From Pelobates cultripes (taxonomy: Eukaryota > Chordata > Amphibia > Anura > Pelobatidae): DNA of 64,000 bases. Below, in pieces: positions 33,640 through 46,480 of this stretch. The position numbers and the translations under genes were made by a program. How positions within the stretch are numbered: the stretch's first letter is position 1; each line of letters begins with the position of its first letter. The stretch covers positions 267,285,748-267,349,747 of the forward strand of contig OW240916.1 of assembly GCA_933207985.1 (NCBI GenBank), written 5' to 3'. The notes beneath the pieces are model-generated. The model saw only the letters and a program-made list of their open reading frames with translations. It was not told the origin of the DNA and did no database searches.

Positions 33640-33910
33640 TTACGACCAGCTCTCTAGCGTGGGGATTCAAGGGATTCCCCACATTAGAGAGCTGGTCTGT
33701 GTTCGGGGAATTTTCCATGATCATAGGTTAGAGGGATTCCCTGCTCTGGTGAGTATGTCTATGTTCGGGGAAACAAACACACCAGAGCAGGAAGTCGCTC
33801 TAATCTATGTTCGGGAAAATTTCCCTGACATAGATCATGCACCAACATGCACCGACCAATTCATTTTACGACCGGGTCATAGGAACAGAACCTGGTCGTT
33901 AAGTGAACAG
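33640..33910. repeat. Cluster of four successive hairpins
   Basis: Hairpin 1 at 33646-33695 has 20-bp arms with 18 matches (CCAGCTCTCTAGCGTGGGGA). Hairpin 2 has an 11-bp perfect stem CTGCTCTGGTG/CACCAGAGCAG at 33741-33790. Hairpin 3, at about 33802-33832, pairs CTATGTTCGGGAAA with TTTCCCTGACATAG (12 of 14). Hairpin 4, at about 33871-33900, pairs GACCGGGT with ACCTGGTC. ATGTTCGGGGAA recurs between them. CTTACGACC at 33639 and GGTCGTTAAG at 33894 may be terminal inverted repeats. Confidence 0.65.
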
Positions 33911-36730
33911 CATCTGTACTTCAACAAGTTACTTAACGGGCTTTGATGAAAATTTGTGTTAAACCAGCAAATATACTTTAAACAGAAAAATAGTAGACAA
34001 TACTGTAAAACCTTATTATATATTTTTAGGTGCAAAATATTATATGGAACACTCACATGGTCCAGAGCTAATCCACCTAGCTATGGTGTTTATAGACCTC
34101 TCCGCTCTCCCGTATTAATTCTTTTAATGGATCCCTTTATCCAGTGATGTATCTCAGAGTAAAAGGAAATTTTGGAAATAGTGTTATATTGCTTTAAGAG
34201 AGAAACTTATGAGCAATAATAGTTATACTCACAAATGTGGAGCCTAAATCCTGGCTCAGTATTGTAGCTTTGTATGGTTGAGGACCACACCGCCTTCTTC
34301 TATAAGTGCAGGAACTCGGGTAATGATATTAAAAAACTATTACTTTATTATATTTATAAAAAAGAAATGCAGAATGTATTCTTAGAAAATTCTTTACTGG
34401 ACTGAACTATGAGAACATTATCAAACGATGTGTGATTTTTATCATTGCAGTTACTATAGTGTAACTAATGTTTGTATAAGACCTTAAAAGTAGGTCAAAA
34501 TACTCTGCTGATAGTATTTGCAATGAGCTTGATGGCATTTCTAGGAAAGTGGTTTCCTTTGTTCAATGCCCAACTGATCCTTCAGAAAACCATATAGATC
34601 GAAGTCCTAACCACAAAACAAAGAAAGAAGCCTGTTACAGGTTCTTAAACTAGATTGCTTTAGATAAGCCTAGTGGAAGGCAAAAATATTACTAAACATT
34701 GAAGGAAATTATACTATCAACACCAAACGTTGAACATCACAGTCAGCAAGAACCACAAAAGGGCTTCCTCTGAGCGAATCTGAGGTTGTATATCAGAATA
34801 TTAATTACCTCCCCAATCAGAGTCAATATCTATATTTCTAGGATATGCATGTGTATGGCGGAACCTTGTGGTCTATATTGATACAAGGGGATGGGTTGCT
34901 AGGGTGAGACAACAAGAAGAAGCAATGAGGTAATGTGATGCCCAGAATAACACCCGAATGTGTACCGAATGTCTGAATTGTGCACAGCATGATGTCTTTT
35001 CAGAGATATGAATTTCATGAAATGCAGTGCTTTTAAGCCTAGCTTATATTTACTTCTACAATACTTTGCAATATATGTAAAATGAAAGTTTGCACATATA
35101 TTCAAGTTTTAGGAAGAGAAGGGGTAAAAAAACACACATTACTATTATGCCATAGAATGTCATTGTTTCTTAAAGGTTTAATCTCTGGAGAAAAATGCAG
35201 GGACTTAATAGGGTTTGATAGTATACTCCATTTAATTTACAGTGGTTTAATATGAATGCATCAGTTGAAAATAGACATGTTTAAATAGACAGATTTAAAG
35301 AAAGACAGTGAAAAATGCAGAACATGTTAATATGTGTAGAAACATATGTTAGAAGAAATATGGTTTTGTTTGGAAGTATACTATCTACTTTATCTTTTAC
35401 AGTTCTGTAGGAAACTGCTTATTATTTTATATTAGTTATTATTAGATCATACAAAAACATATTCTTTGGAACACATAGTTCTTGTTTTAAAAGCGATTCC
35501 CATAATTAAAGGATTTTGCAATAATTCCCAAAAACTGTAATAACCCCCTTTATAAGACCTCTCATCTTACATTATTAAACAACTGTGCCGTGTGCTTGCT
35601 AAAGTTTCTACGGAGGTCAGGGATTTTGGCATAAAATTAGCAGGGGATTTCCTTCCAGATTTTACAAAGTGGACATTTATTTGTCAGTAAGAATTGCCAT
35701 ATTATTTCAGCCTGTCTGTAAATCACTGCACATCACATGGCATTTTTTCGTAAATAGCTCACCCAGTACACAGCAGCCTGGAAAGATTAAGGTCGCGTAC
35801 AGAAAAAGTCACATTCACCTTCACTTTTGTGCACATATGCAGGGCCGAACTCCTTTCAGATAAAATGAGGCATATAGAGCCTAGAATTAAAAAAGGAACA
35901 CATTAGGTTTATTTTAGAATCAGGGATATTGTTAGAAACACGCAGGGCTTGATTCCTACACTAAAAGAGAGCTGGAGATATATCACCAATAAAACCATAA
36001 CGTGAGGAATATCAAATTGCTTACTCTTGGTCTTCACAAACCAATCATAGCCTCATGGACCACCACAAGAGTCAATGGATGATAAAATGTAAAATCTTCA
36101 CAGTCTTCAATCACTCAAAATACATAAACATAGTGTAAAATCATTAAATACAAATATACTGATAATAAATACTATACACTTACAAACATATAGCCAGTAC
36201 AAGTGGCCAGAAAGGCATGTAGACTGGTCTGAAAGACCTCAAAAATAGCAAAGTATTGTCCCCAATAGTCTGGGCACAATGTTCATCTACCGGACGGTGA
36301 CATTAAAGTGGGCTGATCTAATAGGAATATCGCCTGTGAACAACAAAAATATGACACCAAAAACATTGCTGCCACGGTCTGTAGCTGCCACTTGAATGCA
36401 AAAGCCAAGCCAAGTCCAGCCAGAAATTCAGTCTACAATGCAATACAAACAAAATATAGCGATAGATATTCTTCAGAAGAATATGAGAAAAGGGAATATA
36501 ATTCAGATATGCCAGCATTAAACCAACTTGGATACACAAATTAAAAACATATTGTAACATGGGTTTGAATATTGATCTTGATACTATGGCTTATATGTAA
36601 TCGTATTAGTTAATTTTTTTTATCTTTTCCTTTATCTCCTCTGTTGTCTCTTTGTGCATATTTGGAATGTTTTAACTGGAATATATTTGCTATGATCGTC
36701 TATCAGACAAGAGGATTTCATATCACTTTT
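33911..36730. other. Non-coding DNA, no gene seen
   Basis: AT-rich; short frames only (up to 80 codons), no domain recognised. The stretch 34020-34330 contains GAGCTAATCCACCTAGCTATGG and TATACTCACAAATGTGGAGC blocks that look repeat-derived, similar in style to 4640-4700, but I cannot name the family. Confidence 0.4.
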
Positions 36731-39295
36731 TTAACCCCTTCCCAACAAAAGATGGAAATTTTCCATCAAGCTTGTCCGTGCGTTAAGGACCCTTGACGAA
36801 AAATTTCCGTCATTTACTAAAGTTAACCCCAAATCGCGGAGATCGCAGGGGTTACGCTACTCCGGTCCACCTCGGTATTCCCTCGATTGCGCTGTCCCTG
36901 CAGCTGTGATCACTCTGACAGCATGTCAGAGCGAGCACATGTGCTGCAGGGATCTAATCCGCCTCCCTCTGCTTCCGCGGTCAGTGTGAAATGCAGGGAT
37001 ATCAGCAGTGATCTGCTCCCTGCAAAAAAATAAAGTTTAAGTTAAATCCCACACCCCTTTCCCATGCTTTAATAAAATTAACCCTATCCATGCCAATTGA
37101 TCAATGAGTACAGTGATCAATTGGCAGGGACTACATCTGTCATCTGATTTTTTTTTTAATTCTCGGGATTAAATTTATTTTATTAATTAATATAAAAATA
37201 TTTAAAATGATATATTTAGCTAGCTGGGGTGGGTGGAAGTTAGTGGGGAATTGGGGAATTTGGTGTTAGGCTAGCTAAGGGATAACTTTAAAATAGTTTT
37301 TAAAAAAGCTTTAAAAAGTTTTTGAAAAGTTTTAATAATGTTTAAAAAAGTAAAAAGAAAACTCCTTTAACCAGTCCTAATAAAAAAATAAACCTTTCCC
37401 TGCCAGCTGATCACTGCCTACAGTGATCAAAATACAGATCATAGTATTATACTGTGATCTGACTTTTTTTTTTAACCCATAAGGGTTAACTTTTATTTAT
37501 TTTTTAACCATCAGGGGTTCAATTTATTTATTTAATTAATTGAAATATTTTAAAATTATATATTTTGCTAGCTGAGGTGGGTGGGAATTATGGGAAATTG
37601 GGGGATTTACTGTTAGTGCTGCTTGCTGCTAGTTAGGGGTTAACGGTAAAAAATGTTTATAAAAATGTAAAAAGTGTAAAAAGGTTTTAAGAAAAGTTTT
37701 AAAAAGTTTAAAAAATGTAATAAGTACAAAAAGTTTAAAAATAAGTTTTAAAAAGTAAACAAAATGTTTAAAAAAGTAAAATCACATTAGAAAATGCTCA
37801 TTACCACTACACCTGGAACAAACTAGCGGAAAAATTATCCCACGCTAAGGTTTAAAATATGCCTTTTAAAATACCCCAGGGTGTATTCTTTAAAAAATTG
37901 TATGTTTGAAGAGTAGTTGAATAACAAACCAGCTAAACTACTCCAAAGTGGAACATGGACACAGCGAAAAACTTCAAAGTTAGAAAAAAACTGAATGGCC
38001 GCATCTCAAATGTGCCCCTTCACCATTCACATATACCAGGCAAAGGTACATACAGGGATATTGTTGTATTTAGACAACATAGCTGAGCAACATAAGAAGT
38101 ATAATACAGCTGTTGCACACATAAGGTTTGCAAAATATACTGTGCAAACTCAATTTGTGTGTCAAAAAGGTAGAAAAAATGCTTATTACTACTACACTTG
38201 GTACAAAATAGTGGAAAAAATGATCCCATGCTAAGGTTCAAAATATGGCTTTTGAAATATCCTGGAATGTCTTCTTTAAGAAATGTATGTGTTTATGGTG
38301 TAGTTGGAATATGTAGCCTACTAAAGTGTTTCAAAGTGGGACACGGACACATCAAAACCCTCCATGAAATATCATACGTAAAAACCTGAACTTGTCACGT
38401 CTCTTTTTTAGCACTGTAACTTCACAAAATAGTTTCTAAGTCATACATTGGGCAAATTGTTTTACTCAGAAGATGTAACTGAGCATAATTTGGGGGATTT
38501 TATGACAGTGGCACATATAAAGTGTAAGTAATACTCAGCAAAAATGCAACATGTATGTAAAAATGCAATTTTTTTCCCCCTCACCACAAATATTGGCATT
38601 AATTGGTGAAAAAATGGTGACATGTTAAGGCACAATATAGGCCATATAAGATACTCTGAGGTGTCTGCTTTATAAAATGAAAGTACTCTTTGGAGTTATT
38701 TGAACAATCAAACTGCTATAATACCCCAAAATGAGACATAGGCCTGCCAAATCCATTTATGAAAATTCTAACTATAGAAACAAAAATAGCCTTGTCACTT
38801 ATATGGCATTGTAGCTTCACAGAATAGTGCCAAATGCATACAATGGGGGTATCGTTATACTCAGCAGATGTAGCTGAACACAATACAGGGTTCTGTGCAA
38901 GAATAGCACACACCAGCTTTACGAAATACCTTGTTATATGTGTATATGTCACAATAGAAAAAACAAAACACAGTTTTCCTCCAATATTTAGCAGAGATTG
39001 ACAATGAAATGGCTACGTTAAAAGTGTCAAAATAACCCTATGTAAATAGCCTGTGATATCTACTTTATTTTTCCTTTTTTGGCATTTTTTTTATAATTAA
39101 TGATAATTTATATATGTATATGTGACGTCAAATAAAAGCCCTTTTTGCCCTCTAAAAAACGGTATATAATATGTGTTGGTGCAATAAATGACAGAGATGC
39201 AAATTGTGTTTGAACACAAACAGAAAAAAATGCAAAAATGGCTTGTGTCCTTAAGGGTAAGACGAGCTTTTGAAGCTGTGTCCTTAAGATGTTAA
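36731..39295. mobile_element. Large non-autonomous TTAA-type element
   Basis: Begins TTAACCCCTTCCCAAC and ends TGTGTCCTTAAGATGTTAA, resembling a degenerate TTAACCCCTTAAGGAC terminal pair. The interior has a repeated block: GCTAGCTGGGGTGGGTGGAAGT (37210) and GCTAGCTGAGGTGGGTGGGAAT (37567). A second block, CATTACCACTACACCTGG...ATCCCACGCTAAGGTT, recurs at 37800, 38180 and more weakly at 38590, a period near 400 bp. No transposase. Length and structure suggest growth by internal tandem duplication. Confidence 0.5.
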
Positions 39296-39724
39296 AGGAC
39301 CACTCTAGGCACCCAGACCACTTCAGCTTAATGAAGTGGTCTGGGTGCCAAGTCCAGCTAGGGTTAACCCATTTTTTTATAAACATAGCGGTTTCAGAGA
39401 AACGCGCCATTTACTCGATAAGGTAAAAACCTCTAGTGGCTGTCTCGGTGACGGCGCTTCCATTTTGCGTGATTCTCATTGCGAAAAATCACAGTGAAAC
39501 GCGCAGCGTGCTTTACAGCTGAAGATAACGCCGCGCAGCACCCGCAGCGTGCGCATTCGGCGAGGAGGAGGATGAGGAGGAAGCTCCTTAGCGCTGAAAA
39601 AGGAATGCGTTTTACCTTTTCCCCTTCAGGCGAGGAGGGAGGAGTTCTGAGGGTGGGGGCACCCTCAGGGCACTATAGTGCCAGGAAACGAGTATGTTTT
39701 CCTGGCACTATAGTGGTCCTTTAA
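39292..39724. mobile_element. TTAA-flanked MITE (T2/Kolobok-like)
   Basis: TTAA at 39292-39295 and 39721-39724. Tips AGGACCACTCTAGGCACC and, inverted, AGGACCACTATAGTGCC; an inner hairpin AGACCACTTCAGCTTAATGA/AGTGGTCT follows the left tip. The interior is GC- and CpG-rich; the 81-codon frame over it has no family signature. It shares its right TTAA with the next element. Confidence 0.75.
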
Positions 39725-39800
39725 CCCCTTAAGGACACATGACATGTGTGACATGTCATGATTCCCTTTTATTCCAGAAGTTTGGTCCTTAAGGGGTTAA
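39721..39800. mobile_element. Ultra-short TTAA MITE (72 bp core)
   Basis: TTAA, then CCCCTTAAGGAC, 48 bp including the internal palindrome ACATGACATGTGTGACATGTCATG, then GTCCTTAAGGGG and TTAA. The 12-bp termini are perfect inverses. Directly abuts the preceding MITE, sharing one TTAA. Confidence 0.8.
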
Positions 39801-40499
39801 GCTGTGTTACCTATAAACAAACCATCTCATATTTTTTAAATTTTTGCAATTTTATATATATTTTTTAAACAAATATATATTCATACAGCTTTTTTACATA
39901 TCTGAGAGCACAAATTACCATCATCCATCATATTTGTGTGAATATACCCTTGCTTTAGTTTTGATTTTTTTTTTATTCCATATTCTTGATTTTTATTTTT
40001 TTATCTTTTTTTTTTCATTGTTTATATAAATTTGTAGTTTTCCCATTACCCTCTCCTGACAGTCATCTTGGAAGGCACTACCCTCTCACATAAATAGTAG
40101 CATGAAGGAGCCCTATAACACAGAACTTTCTTTTCATAATAGGTGTTTTGAGAAGCGATTGCCTATTGTTAAAAAAAAAAGATTGGGAAAAAAAAACACC
40201 CTTAAAATTCTCCTTCCTTTTCCACCATCTAGAGCAGTGATGGCGAACCTTTTTGAGCTTGAGTGCCCAAACCGCAATACATGCCAATTTTTTTTTCCTC
40301 AAAGTGCCAACATGGCAATTAAACCTGAATACTGAGGTTTAAGTTTAGAAAAAAACTACTCGTACAGTTGTCCGAACTAATTAACAACTTTTGTTTTAAA
40401 AGAAGAACACAACAGAGTTCAATGATACAAATTTTAAATTATGATATAAATAGATAAAATTAAGTTTATATTTATTAGTATCTCCAACAAATGCAATAC

Positions 40500-41150
40500 A
40501 TACACACAGACTGCTAAATACATACTCACACTGGCTGCTAAATACATACACACCGGTTGCTAAATACAGATACACACAGTCCGCTAAATACACATACAGA
40601 CAGAGTGCTGAATACACATAGACTGCTAACTACATACACTGCTGAATACACACACAGTCTGCTGAGTACATACACTGCTGAGCACACACACTCACAGACT
40701 GCTGAGTACATACACACACTGATGAGTACACTGAGACTGCTGAATACATACACACACACAGACTGCTGAGTACAACCACAGACTGCTGAATACATACACT
40801 GCTGAATACGCACATAGTCTGCTGAATACATACACTGCTGAGTACACACACACACACACACACACACACAGACTGCTGAATACATACACACACAGACTGC
40901 TGAATACATACACTGCTGAATACACACATACACAGTCTGATGAATACATACACTGCTGAGTATACACATACACACACAGAGACTGCTGAATACATACACA
41001 CTGCTGAGTACACACAGACTGCTGAATGCATACACACACACAGACTGCTGAATACACACACACACACACACACACAGACTGCTCAGTACACACAGTCTGC
41101 TGAATACATAAACACACACAGACTGCTGAATACACACATACATACTGCAT
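40500..41150. repeat. CA-rich minisatellite, ACACAGACTGCTGAATACAT units
   Basis: Dozens of degenerate copies of a unit of about 20-30 bp, ACACACAGACTGCTGAATAC, with (CA)n spacers. Confidence 0.9.
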
Positions 41151-41655
41151 TGAGAGGTGCAGTGTATGTGTTTGTGTGTAAGGGTGTGGAGTGCTGTGTG
41201 TGTTTGGGGGGTACTGTGTGTGGGGTGCTGTGTGTGTGGTGGGTAGGGGTGATGTGCTGTGTGGAGGTAGGGGTTAGGGGTGCTGTGCTGTGTGGGGGTA
41301 GGGGTTGTGCTGTGCTGTGGGAGGCAGGGGGTGCTGTGCTGGGGGTAGGGGGTGCTGTGTGGGGGTGTAGTAGGGGGTGCAGGTGGGTAGGGGTGCTGTG
41401 TGGGGGGGTAGAGGTGCTGTGTGGGGGGTAGGGTGCTGTGGGGGTAGGGGTGCTGTGTGTGGGGCAGGGGTGCTGTGTGGGGGGAGGGGTGCTGTGGGGG
41501 AGGGGTGCTGTGGGGAGGGGGCTGTGGGGAGGGGTACAAAGGTGTGGGGGGGTGTGTACTGTGGGGGTAGGGGTTCTGTGGGCTGGAGGGGTGCTGGGGG
41601 GGTAGGGGTGCTGTGTAGGGGTGTAGGGGTGCTGTGCTGTGTGAGGTAGGGGTAA
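41151..41655. repeat. G-rich minisatellite, GGGGTAGGGGTGCTGTGTG units
   Basis: Variable units of 15-25 bp built on GGGTAGGGGTGCTGTG. The plus strand is strongly G-rich with many G3-G5 runs, so quadruplex formation is possible (inference). Confidence 0.9.
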
Positions 41656-42085
41656 AGATACATTTAAAAAAAAAATAGTTATATTAATTCTGTATCCCCC
41701 CCTCCTCTCTCCCTCCTTCCCTCTTACCCTTTGGTGAAGGAGGGGGGACACAGCCTTCCCTGGTGGTCCGGTGATGGTAAGTATTGTAGGAAGCAGCTCT
41801 CCTACCCTCCCGCGTGATGCTGTGTGGAGCGTTGCCATGGTAACACGCTGCAACGCTCCATACAGCTTGCTCGCAGGAGGATAGGAGAGCTGCTTCCTAG
41901 AGCCATCCCCCTGCCTGCCGACCCAGAAGCAGAGTAGGCGCCTGCCGTTTCGGGCAGGCAGGTGCCTACTCTGCAGACAGCCAGCGGCCCCCTCTCCCGG
42001 CGACCTATGGCCGTGTGCCAACAGAAAGGGCCCGGCGTGCCCCTGGTGGCTCGCGTGCCATAGGTTCACCATCACTGATCTAGAG

Positions 42086-43586
42086 TGATCCGGGCTCAAA
42101 AGCCTTACATCTGGGGATTGAACCCGTAAAGCCCCCTCCCAGCAACGCTAATATATATAATTATTGCAGGCTTTTCACAATACCCAATACCAGCACCACA
42201 TAACACTGAGTTACATACCTGAGTTTTGCTTTCTGAACAAAACATAATGCATTATTTGCAATGGCTAGTGAAAGACTAGCCGTTGTAGATAGAAAATGAA
42301 ATAAAGAAGTTTCCTTTCTCCTCAGCCACTAAATATGGTTTTAGTTATTTGTGATAAATCTGGGAATACATTGTTTTTAGCCCATCCTCCCATTTAAAAA
42401 TCATATATTTTAATCAAAATATGTACAAATGTAGTACAAATGCAGATTGGAATGTTGACTGTAGATGTTTAACAACTAGTCTTATTGAAAACACCCTGTC
42501 AGATTAATTATGGAAAGTGTCATCCGCAATCAATTGAACTGTCTGATTAGGGATAATTTAAGCACCAAAACACCATTAGTTTACAATGATATTCTAAGCA
42601 AAATACAACAACTTTAGTTTAAAGGAATACGCTAAGCAATATTACAACTTAAATGTAATAGAATATTGTAAGTAACACATTTAGCTTAAGTCATATTGGT
42701 ATATATTATACCTCTGCAATGTCACTTAATTCTTTGTCATTTAGGTGTTACATCACATTGTTTATGCACCCCTAACCACACATCCCCTGGCTGTGACTCA
42801 CACAGTCCCTATTAACATTTTTAAATTTTTATAGCACAGTGTATTTACTTTAGAAGTTGTCTCATAATCCCATATCCCCCATATCTTGTCACTCTGCTTC
42901 CATGTAGCCGCTTCTCCCGTATAAATAAACACGCCCCAGAGATGGGAAAGAATCCTCTTCTGGTGAAAATAAAATCTAAACTAAAGAAATTACTGCTTAC
43001 CCTCTCTACTAAATATTGCTCTGTAAGTGGTAAACAAGGCTATCAAAAATCTTAATCTTAAGAATAAAAAAACAGGGTAAAAACCTTGTATTAAGTAACA
43101 GAAGAAAATATATAGGTAGAATTCTAAATTAAAAACAACAAAAATAGCAGAACACACTAAACATTAAAGGGATACAATGTGAATACAATAATGTAAAACA
43201 AGATACAATATATCAGTAATCTTATTCCAATAATAAAGTCCACAATGTAGTAGTAAGTAACATAGGCTCCTGTACAGAAGCAGGAGCTCACTAAAACTGA
43301 TGGTGTAGTATTGGGTACACAACCCCTTCCTTACAGAAAACCAAGACCACACAAAATGGTCAAAGTATGCTAGATGTGATGAAGATTATTTCAAGGTTAA
43401 TGACAAGGTGAATTCACCCTCCTTACTCTCTCTCTATTCCCTCTTCCCACTATACACACCCTCTCTCTCTAACTCTCAGCTGATGATCAATGGAGTGGTA
43501 ACTGTATCACGTGTCTATGCCTGTTTTACCATGTTAATTTAGTCTGCTTTCCAATTCAATCAATGACTAGTTTTGGTAGTAACATA
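42086..43586. other. Non-coding DNA with a partial TTAA MITE
   Basis: From TTTAAAGGAATACGCTAAGC (42619) to about 42870 there are blocks shared with the MITE at 3627-4140 (TTCTTTGTCATTTAGGTGTTA, TTTATGCACCCCTAACCACA, TCCCCTGGCTGTGACT). A hairpin ATATTACAACTTAAATGTAATAGAATAT-type tip follows the TTAA. The right end is lost. The rest is AT-rich without genes. Confidence 0.5.
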
Positions 43587-44356
43587 TACTAGCCCAGGGG
43601 TAGGCAACTTACGGCACTAGTGCCATGCACTCGAGGTGTCTTTGCACGGCACTCAAGGCTGCTAGGAGTCCCAGTAAAACTTCAGATATCTGCTAATACG
43701 AAGAGGTGGTGAAGGACAAACCTCAATTTATGCATTGCACCACATAGAGGAAGTGATCTCAGTTCACTTCCTCCGAGCACTTGTGAATGGGAATCCACAC
43801 TGTAGTAGAGCAGCCCACGACAGTTATCGCAGCTCCTGTCCTTGACCGGTGCCTGGCCAGCTTGGTCCCCACTGGAACCCAGGGAACCCACCCACAGTGC
43901 TAGATATACACAGAAATGTAGAATAGCCCTCCCCTCATACAAATAATATGAACAGCCCCCACACACACAACACACAATCACCACAAATGCAACACCACTA
44001 ACAATATACATACATGCACACAACCCCACATGCAATACCCCAAACAGCCCCCACACACTACTAAACACACAATGTGACATATCCATCCACACACAAATCC
44101 ACAAGCAGCCCTCATACACAGCCCACATTCATATGTATCATACACGATACCATAAACTACTAATGAACATATACAATATAATAGCTTATATACGCACAAA
44201 TAAAACGATACAAAGCAATTACAGTAAAAATAACACAAGCAGAATACGGCAGCATACACACCTCAATTTAAAAAAAATAGGATCGGCACGCTATGGGACA
44301 TCACAATCCTATATTGGCACAGTGCTGCTAAAAGGTTGCATACGCCTGTACTAGCC
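43587..44356. mobile_element. Non-autonomous hAT element with perfect 8-bp duplication
   Basis: Core 43595-44348 flanked by TACTAGCC on both sides. Tips CAGGGGTAGGCAACTT and, inverted, CAGGCGTATGCAACCTTTTA. The first 100 bp (ACGGCACTAGTGCCATGCACTC, TTTGCACGGCACTCAAGG) are the subterminal palindromes common in this hAT type. A 148-codon minus-strand frame in the ACACAC-rich interior shows no domain. No transposase. Confidence 0.88.
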
Positions 44357-44902
44357 TATTTCAAATGCATATGTACTGTTTATTTGTTTGATTAGCCTCT
44401 ATTAATAAATATTATTGAATTGCCGAAAGCAAGGAGTGTGGACTCTGACTTTACACTTGGTTTTTATGTTATTATTTTGTTATTTTTAGTTATTAACGTT
44501 ATTATTAATTCCAAGTTTACTCCAACTTGTGAGTTAATGTTTATTATACCCTGTAATGAACTTATTTTGCCAGTGCCCTGGAGGGGGAATTGGGTGGCCT
44601 ATGCACTGAGGGCAACCTGATGCGTATTTCTGAAGGGGCCCAATTAGTCACTTCAGCTCTTTAACAGCGAGATCAGGCCTCGATAATATCTGAAGCAGTT
44701 GGAGGAAGTGAGTGTGGGTTACTTCCTACCAGATATATAGAGAGCCCACATGGGAGGCAGAAAAAGGTATGTTGGTTAAAAATTATGACATGCATGTATG
44801 TCAATGTGTGTATCTACATGTGTCAATGTAACAGTGTGTGTGTATCTGTGTATGAGTATATGTGTGTCAGTGTGTGTATCCCTATCAGTGTGTATGTGTG
44901 TA
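44357..44902. other. Non-coding DNA, no gene seen
   Basis: Ends in a degenerate (TGTG/TATG)n tract (44790-44902) adjoining the LINE 3' tail. Confidence 0.4.
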
Positions 44903-45573
44903 TTACATAGTTACATAGCTGAAAAGAGACTTGTGTCCATAAAGTTCAGCCTTCCTCACATATGTTTTTGCTGTTGATCAAAAAGAAGGCAAAAAACCCA
45001 GTCTGAAGCATTTCCAACAAACTAGGAAAAAAAAATTTCTTGACCCCAAATTAGAAATTATATCACAGTATGTAATGTTTTCACAAGTATTTATCCAATT
45101 GCTGTTTAAACATCTGCAAGGACTCTGATAAAACCCCTTCTTCAAGCAGAGAATTCCATATCCTTATTGCTCTTACTGTAAAAAAGACATTCTTTAGATG
45201 AAATCTCCTTTCTTCCAGCCTAAATGTGTGCCCTTGTGTCCTATGTATAGCCCTGTTTATGAATAGATTTCCAGATAATGGTTTGTACTGACCCCGAATA
45301 TATTTGTATAATGTTATCATATCCCCTCTGAGGCGCCAGTTTTCAAAACTAAAGTTATTTAAATTTTTTAACCTTTATTCGTAACTAAAATGCTCCATTC
45401 CTTTTATCAATTTTGTAGCTCGTCTCTGCACTTTTTCTAGTGCCATGATATCCTTCTTTAGAACTAGTGCCCCAAATTGCACAGCATATTCAAGGTGTGG
45501 TCTTACCAGCGATTTATAAAGAGGCAAAATTATATTTTTATTCCGAGACTTTATGCCCCTATTTATACATGAC
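44903..45573 (-). pseudogene. CR1-type LINE, 3' part (outermost layer)
   Basis: Minus-strand 3' end of a LINE. At 45320-45081 an intact frame of 79 codons (RGQYKPLSGNLFINRAIHRT, ... VFFTVRAIRIWNSLLEEGVL, ESLQMFKQQLDKYL) matches the C-terminus of CR1-like ORF2, with the WNSL and FK-x-x-LDK signature. A 3' untranslated region follows and ends in two octamers CTATGTAA (44903-44918), like the short 3' repeats of CR1 elements. Upstream coding (45320-45573) is frameshifted. The sequence resumes at 60252 across the hAT insertion. Confidence 0.8.
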
Positions 45574-46078
45574 TAGAGTTGAGCGAACCTGAACCGCAAA
45601 GTTCAGGTTTGTAACAAACATTACGTTTTTTTGGACCCCGGACCCGAACATGTACATTTCAGTGTATGTTTGGGTTGGAGTTCGGTGTTTGGCGATTTAA
45701 TGGCGCGTTTTGAACGGCTGCAGGGCAGCCAATCAACAAGCGTTTGACTCGTTTGCCCTTAGAAGCCATCACAGCCATGCCTATTAGAAGCCATCACAGC
45801 ATGTGACCCAGTCTCTATATATAAGCTGGAGTCGTGTAGCGTTGCACGCACATGAGCTCTTATTAGTGTAGGGAGAGGATGCTGCAGCTGTTAGGGACAG
45901 ATTAGGAAAGAATTCTGGTGTTGAATCTGTAAACTACAGCGATTATTTTAGTGGGTGCCATACTACATTTTTGTACCCTGCCCTGAGCCCAGTGCCACAG
46001 AGAGTGCAGTGCACTTGCAACTGCATGTGTGCCAGGCACATGACTTTAACCCTGTTCTGGTAGCTCAGTGGGCAACAT

Positions 46079-46480
46079 CTAATGTGCTTACATCGCATTT
46101 TGAAAAATTCCAATAGGTTTGGGTGCTAAATAGTACATTCACGTCCTGCCCTGCACTTCATATCTGAGAGTCAAAGAGAACCGTCAAATACTGTGCTTAC
46201 AGCGCGCTTTGAAACAATCTAATTGTTTTGGGTGCTAATGCTAAATCGTACATTTGCGTCCTGCGTTGCACTTCATATCTGAGAGTCAAATAGAACCGTC
46301 AAACACTGTGCTTACAGCGTACTTTGAAAAATTCAAATTGTTTGGGTGCTAAATAGTACATTTGCGGCTTGCACTTCATATCTCACAGTCAAATAGAACC
46401 GTCAAACACTGTGCTTACAGCGCACTTTGAAAAATTCTAATTGTTTTGGGTGATAAAAAGTAAATTTGGAATGTGTAATT
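46079..46480. repeat. Subterminal tandem repeat of the hAT, unit about 110 bp
   Basis: Four units beginning CTGTGCTTACAGCGC (46081, 46191, 46306, 46409), each followed by TTTGAAAAATTC-AATTGTTTTGGGTGCTAA and CTTCATATCTGAGAGTCAAA. Spacing varies from 103 to 115 bp. Confidence 0.85.

Larger units (their letters stand above)
40227..42085. mobile_element. hAT element with expanded internal minisatellites
   Basis: Core 40235-42077 flanked by a perfect 8-bp duplication ATCTAGAG (40227-40234 and 42078-42085). Tips CAGTGATGGCGAACCTTTT and, inverted, CAGTGATGGTGAACCTAT. The interior is almost entirely a CA-rich minisatellite (40500-41150) and a G-rich one (41150-41650), with GC-rich subterminal DNA on the right. 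It has no transposase; frames of up to 338 codons on the minus strand (40538-42099) are repeat artefacts made of Pro/His/Thr or Cys/Val/Ser. Confidence 0.88.

Noticed and set aside
40538..42099. Minus-strand frames of 333 and 338 codons
   Set aside because: They translate CA-rich and G-rich minisatellites and hAT terminal DNA into Pro/His/Thr or Cys/Val/Ser repeats; opposite-strand frames are equally open and no domain appears.
43682..44259. 148- and 93-codon minus-strand frames
   Set aside because: They lie in the ACAC-rich interior of a non-autonomous hAT and are Cys/Val/Tyr-rich without domain structure.
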